Shown: positions 7,607 through 8,701 of the stretch, one piece after another
How the letters are laid out: every line of letters starts with the position of its first letter
Position numbering within the stretch: position 1 is the stretch's first letter
Assembly: GCA_012798185.1 (NCBI GenBank)
Contig: JAAZNS010000493.1
Location: forward strand, 1 to 8,701
Source of the DNA: Chloroflexota bacterium
Lineage (GTDB): Bacteria; Chloroflexota; Anaerolineae; Anaerolineales; UBA4823
DNA length: 8,701 nt
Direction: 5' to 3'
Notes under the pieces: model-generated
The model's input: the letters and a program-made list of their open reading frames with translations, nothing else
What the model was told of the DNA's origin: nothing
The model's database searches: none
Program-made: the position numbers and the translations under genes

Positions 7607-7662
7607 GCTTTTAACGCGCCTGATCTTTAATCATGTAAAATAAAATCAAGCGGGTTAAAAGC
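7607..7662. repeat. Long inverted repeat upstream of dnaK, candidate operator
   Basis: GCTTTTAACGCGC (7607-7619) and GCGGGTTAAAAGC (7650-7662) are inverted copies agreeing at 12 of 13 positions. Their centres are 43 bp apart, about four helical turns. The pair begins 30 bp upstream of the dnaK ATG, where a promoter and its regulator should lie. It is not the CIRCE element bound by HrcA. With no T tract after it, it does not look like a terminator. I could not place a convincing promoter between the arms. Confidence 0.4.
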
Positions 7663-7941
7663 ATTAAAATTTTCAAGTAAGTTTTCAATAGGATACCGCA
7701 GTAATGCAAGAAGATCGTTAACGCCGTGTATGAAAAATATAAGACATAAGGCTATTCTCGAAAGCGTTAATTTGGTTTTGAGCAAATCGAAGATGACCTT
7801 ATTGAGTTTCATTGATTGGAAGGACTTGATTTTATCAGAAGGCAATAAATTACCAATGAAAAATTCTAAATTATGCTATTGTAAATTTTAAGATTTCTTA
7901 CTACGATAAAATTAGTCTATTTTGCCATAGAAAAGAAAATC

Positions 7942-7953
7942 GCCATATATGGC
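7942..7953. repeat. Perfect 12-bp palindrome
   Basis: GCCATATATGGC is a perfect 12-bp palindrome in otherwise AT-rich intergenic DNA. TGCCATA at 7923-7929 is an inverted copy of TATGGCA at 7948-7954, so the half-site occurs three times within about 30 bp. This suggests a dimeric protein site, but no known family was recognised. Confidence 0.35.
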
Positions 7954-8014
7954 AGGTAGTCAATTTAACCACCAAATCCTGGCATCATTTTTGTTCATAA
8001 CATATTGAGAATAA

Positions 8015-8031
8015 ATTGAAATATATTCAAT
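8015..8031. repeat. ATTGAA/TTCAAT inverted repeat in the AT-rich tract
   Basis: ATTGAA (8015-8020) and TTCAAT (8026-8031) are separated by ATATA. TTCAAT recurs at 8042-8047, 8150-8155 and 8155-8160. In such AT-rich sequence chance recurrence is likely, so its meaning is uncertain. Confidence 0.25.
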
Positions 8032-8094
8032 ATTTTTTATTTTCAATCAACCTTAAAGTTTTCATTTTTTTTAGAATAGCGTAGGGATTTCGTA

Positions 8095-8124
8095 TTGCGG
8101 TAGAGGGGAAACTTCTGCTAGAAT
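8095..8124 (+). promoter_or_regulatory. Candidate dnaA promoter
   Basis: TTGCGG (8095-8100) and TAGAAT (8119-8124) are 18 bp apart, and TGC directly before the -10 gives an extended -10 motif. The -10 matches the consensus at five of six positions; the -35 keeps only TTG. The predicted start near 8131 gives a leader of roughly 190 nt before the dnaA ATG. Confidence 0.42.
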
Positions 8125-8302
8125 GTAAACGTTCTAAACGATAGACCATTTCAATTCAATAAACAAAATTTCTTTGCCGGGACCGCCCTTCACCGGTTAG
8201 TTTTTTCTAGCAGGTAATTATAAATTTATCTTATTGTTATCCCCCCGATAGGCTTCGCAGCAGGGGAGGTGGGCATTATTTACCTGCAACCCAAAACATC
8301 GT

Positions 8303-8308
8303 AAAGGA
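8303..8308 (+). promoter_or_regulatory. Ribosome binding site of dnaA
   Basis: AAAGGA lies 11 bp before the ATG at 8320. An in-frame TTG at 8311 is only 2 bp from it and therefore too close to be the start. An in-frame TAA (8302-8304) closes the frame further upstream. Confidence 0.55.
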
Positions 8309-8319
8309 TATTGGCAACC

Positions 8320-8701
8320 ATGAATCCTGATCAAGCCTGGCAGGCTGCCCTCGGGCAATTGCAGATGGAAATGCCTAAACCCGCTTTCGACACCTGGGTA
8401 CGGGATGCAGAATTTCTTTCTTTTGAAGATGGCCGGTTTATTGTAGGAGTGGCTAATGCCTATGCACGCGATTGGCTGGAGAGCCGCCTTTCCAGCACAG
8501 TTCGCCGTATGCTGACCGGCATCATGAACCGTACGGTTGAAGTTCAATTTACCGTTTGGCAGGAGCCATCTGAGAACCTTGAATTCACCGAAACCCCAAA
8601 GGAAAACCCCTCCCAACCAGCACTCCGCCCGGCGAACCGAAAATTAAATACTCGTTATTCATTCGAAAATTTTATGGTGGTCGCCAGCAACCGCCTGGCG
8701 C
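8320..8701 (+). CDS. dnaA: Chromosomal replication initiator DnaA, N-terminal part (partial)
   Basis: DnaA binds the origin, melts it and helps load the replicative helicase. The window holds 127 codons and cuts off before the ATP-binding motifs. Residues 1-80 are domain I, with AWQAALGQLQ (6-15), FDTWVRDAEFLSF (23-35) and the ANAYARDWLESRLSSTV stretch (45-61), the part that contacts helicase and other DnaA molecules. Residues 81-108 form a short, Pro/Glu-rich domain II. LNTRYSFENFMV (109-120) then opens the AAA+ domain, followed by SNRLA, where family members read NRF/LAHAA. One odd residue is Val121 (GTC, 8680-8682), where a glycine is usual in the F-V-V-G motif. The gene diverges from dnaK across 742 bp. 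No dnaN or other origin gene is visible because the window ends here. Confidence 0.96.
   Translation, partial: MNPDQAWQAALGQLQMEMPKPAFDTWVRDAEFLSFEDGRFIVGVANAYARDWLESRLSSTVRRMLTGIMNRTVEVQFTVWQEPSENLEFTETPKENPSQPALRPANRKLNTRYSFENFMVVASNRLA

Larger units (their letters stand above)
7578..8319. other. Gene-poor dnaK-dnaA divergent intergenic region
   Basis: These 742 bp hold no gene I can support. The dnaK side has a ribosome site and a 12-of-13 inverted repeat. The middle (about 7846-7920 and 7981-8075) is very AT-rich, only about one base in five being G or C by hand count, and contains the palindromes at 7942-7953 and 8015-8031. The dnaA side has a candidate promoter at 8095-8124 and a leader of about 190 nt. 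Its position beside dnaA makes it a candidate replication origin, but the best matches to the DnaA box TTATCCACA are only seven of nine (7992-8000 on the minus strand, 8237-8245 on the plus strand). Confidence 0.5.

Noticed and set aside
7578..7620. CIRCE (HrcA) element before dnaK
   Set aside because: CTAAGCAC on the minus strand recalls half of TTAGCACTC, but there is no matching GAGTGCTAA arm at the right spacing.
8119..8136. LexA-like inverted repeat TAGAA-8 bp-TTCTA near the dnaA promoter
   Set aside because: The half-sites and spacing do not fit GAAC-N4-GTTC, and its left half is better explained as the -10 hexamer TAGAAT.
8176..8206. Hairpin followed by six T, possible terminator or attenuator in the dnaA leader
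   Set aside because: The stem is only five pairs including one G-U, with a 12-base loop and three bases before the T run, too weak to call.
8218..8616. Minus-strand 132-codon open frame across the dnaA start
   Set aside because: It is antisense to the clearly conserved DnaA domain I, has no recognisable motif and is a shadow of dnaA.

Overview
The window looks like part of a bacterial chromosome from the Chloroflexota, most likely an Anaerolineae-type organism. The grounds are the wording of the DnaA N-terminus, a large secreted protein of the DUF5060/clan GH-A type, and short LP(L/F)(V/I)-type motifs after the export signals of two surface proteins, as I remember them from that group. This placement is inference from sequence style; no rRNA or tRNA is present to confirm it. 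Genes have roughly balanced base composition, while the spaces between them are strongly AT-rich.

Layout. (1) Positions 1-266, minus strand: the first 88 residues of a membrane protein resembling the start of a polyprenyl-phosphate sugar phosphotransferase, which begins exopolysaccharide repeat-unit synthesis. Its 237-bp upstream gap holds a candidate promoter and three exact 11-bp-spaced repeats, as expected for a PhoB/OmpR-type regulator. (2) Positions 504-5388, minus strand: two surface-protein genes 49 bp apart, probably one operon. First is a lipoprotein with a PQQ-type beta-propeller, then a 1037-residue glycoside hydrolase with two carbohydrate-binding-like modules apparently inserted in its catalytic barrel. 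A second 11-bp-spaced TTAA array lies upstream of this operon. (3) Positions 5670-7577, minus strand: a complete dnaK followed by a strong intrinsic terminator. (4) Positions 7578-8319: a 742-bp gene-poor, partly very AT-rich space between divergent dnaK and dnaA. It holds a long inverted repeat near dnaK, palindromes in the middle and a candidate dnaA promoter. (5) From 8320, plus strand: the start of dnaA, cut by the window edge.

How it fits together: the left half looks devoted to the cell surface (polysaccharide initiation, a membrane-tethered propeller protein, a membrane-anchored glycosidase). The shared 11-bp repeat pattern suggests, but does not prove, joint control by one two-component response regulator. 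The right half is housekeeping (Hsp70 chaperone, replication initiator). The AT-rich space beside dnaA is a natural place to look for the origin, but I found no canonical DnaA boxes there. I see no CRISPR array, transposase or tRNA. The most unusual items are the nested glycosidase and the paired repeat arrays.
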